Shown one piece after another: positions 63,838 through 64,000 of a DNA stretch of 64,000 nt (the stretch's first letter is position 1; every line of letters begins with the position of its first letter). The notes beneath the pieces were generated by a model. The model made no database searches, was not told the DNA's origin, and worked only from the letters and a program-made list of their open reading frames with translations. The position numbers were made by a program, and so were the translations under genes. Origin of the DNA: Methanosarcina sp. KYL-1 (GTDB taxonomy: Archaea > Halobacteriota > Methanosarcinia > Methanosarcinales > Methanosarcinaceae); the NCBI RefSeq assembly GCF_024372725.1, contig NZ_VOUA01000006.1:92686-156685 (forward strand), given 5' to 3'.

Positions 63838-64000
63838 TTGAAAGTGCTTCGGTATAGAATCTATCCTGCAAAGGCTCAAAAAACAACTATGAATAACACT
63901 CTTGAGCTTTGCCGGTGGACGTATAACGAAACACTCGCACTCAGGAAAAACGCATGGGAATTAGAACAAAAGAACATAGGTTACTATGATTCTAAGAAAA
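63838..64000 (+). CDS. tnpB: TnpB (IS200/IS605 OrfB), 5' part only, cut by window end
   Basis: Translation from TTG 63838 gives LKVLRYRIYPAKAQKTTMNN, then LELCRWTYNETLALRKNAWE and YYDSKK. This is the standard N-terminus of TnpB, the RNA-guided nuclease of IS605-type elements and ancestor of Cas12. Only 54 residues lie in the window; the RuvC and zinc regions and the guide RNA at the 3' end are outside. No tnpA is seen upstream, so it may be an IS1341-type element with tnpB only. Confidence 0.85.
   Translation, partial: MKVLRYRIYPAKAQKTTMNNTLELCRWTYNETLALRKNAWELEQKNIGYYDSKK

Overview
The window reads as chromosomal DNA of a methanogenic archaeon of the Methanosarcina type. It carries a Sep-tRNA:Cys-tRNA synthase with two tRNA-Cys genes, an archaeal-type PEP carboxylase, a MetX-CBS fusion, PGF-CTERM surface proteins, a hydroxylamine reductase (Hcp), TATA-box promoters and GGTGAT-type ribosome binding sites. 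This taxonomic call is inference from gene content. No sequence search was run.

Layout. 0.2-2.2 kb: an AT-rich, tightly overlapping three-gene cassette whose third gene is a long QueC-like PP-loop enzyme and whose first product begins Met-Gly-Gly. It resembles defence systems that use QueC-like enzymes (QatC, CBASS Cap9). 2.7-12.7 kb: a sulfur, Fe-S and cysteine block. It holds a Cys-containing HTH regulator, iscS, iscU, nadA, a radical SAM enzyme, two tRNA-Cys(GCA) genes, SepCysS, metY, metX-CBS and a free-standing ThrRS-type editing domain. Both internal promoters carry copies of the palindrome TCACAATTGTGA placed just after the TATA box, which points to one regulon. 12.9-23.2 kb: an amidotransferase and a relic of a second copy, three cell-surface proteins, a truncated MATE transporter and poorly conserved ORFs. 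23.4-26.5 kb: a hybrid histidine kinase and a lone receiver. 27-35.6 kb: two secreted alpha/beta hydrolases, a U32 protein, a DJ-1 protein between two small inverted-repeat elements, and PEP carboxylase. 36-39 kb: a 57-residue protein that copies the N-terminal Fe-S motif of Hcp, then Hcp itself; both promoters share the operator GTATC-N5-GATAC in tandem at 17-bp spacing. 39-45 kb: DUF5996, an ABC-2 exporter, a ZnF-UBP protein and an APC permease.

45.2-52.5 kb is the most striking region. A leftward operon runs viperin, P-loop nucleotide kinase, a second shortened viperin, a 1149-residue TPR protein ending in a HEPN-like RNxxxH motif, and a HAD 5'-nucleotidase. A CARF-like winged-HTH protein is transcribed divergently from it. 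The parts fit an antiviral nucleotide system: the kinase supplies NTP, viperin makes chain-terminating ddhNTP, and a CARF sensor and HEPN effector flank it. The grouping and the second viperin look unusual.

52.6-64 kb: an ATP-grasp protein, a duplicated SDR pair with duplicated promoters, a phosphoribosyltransferase broken by one base in a G run, a PiT/PhoU-like phosphate module, an EamA transporter, small membrane proteins, DUF1835, and the start of a TnpB gene cut by the window edge. Short tandem repeats (8-19 bp) are very common, often directly after stop codons.
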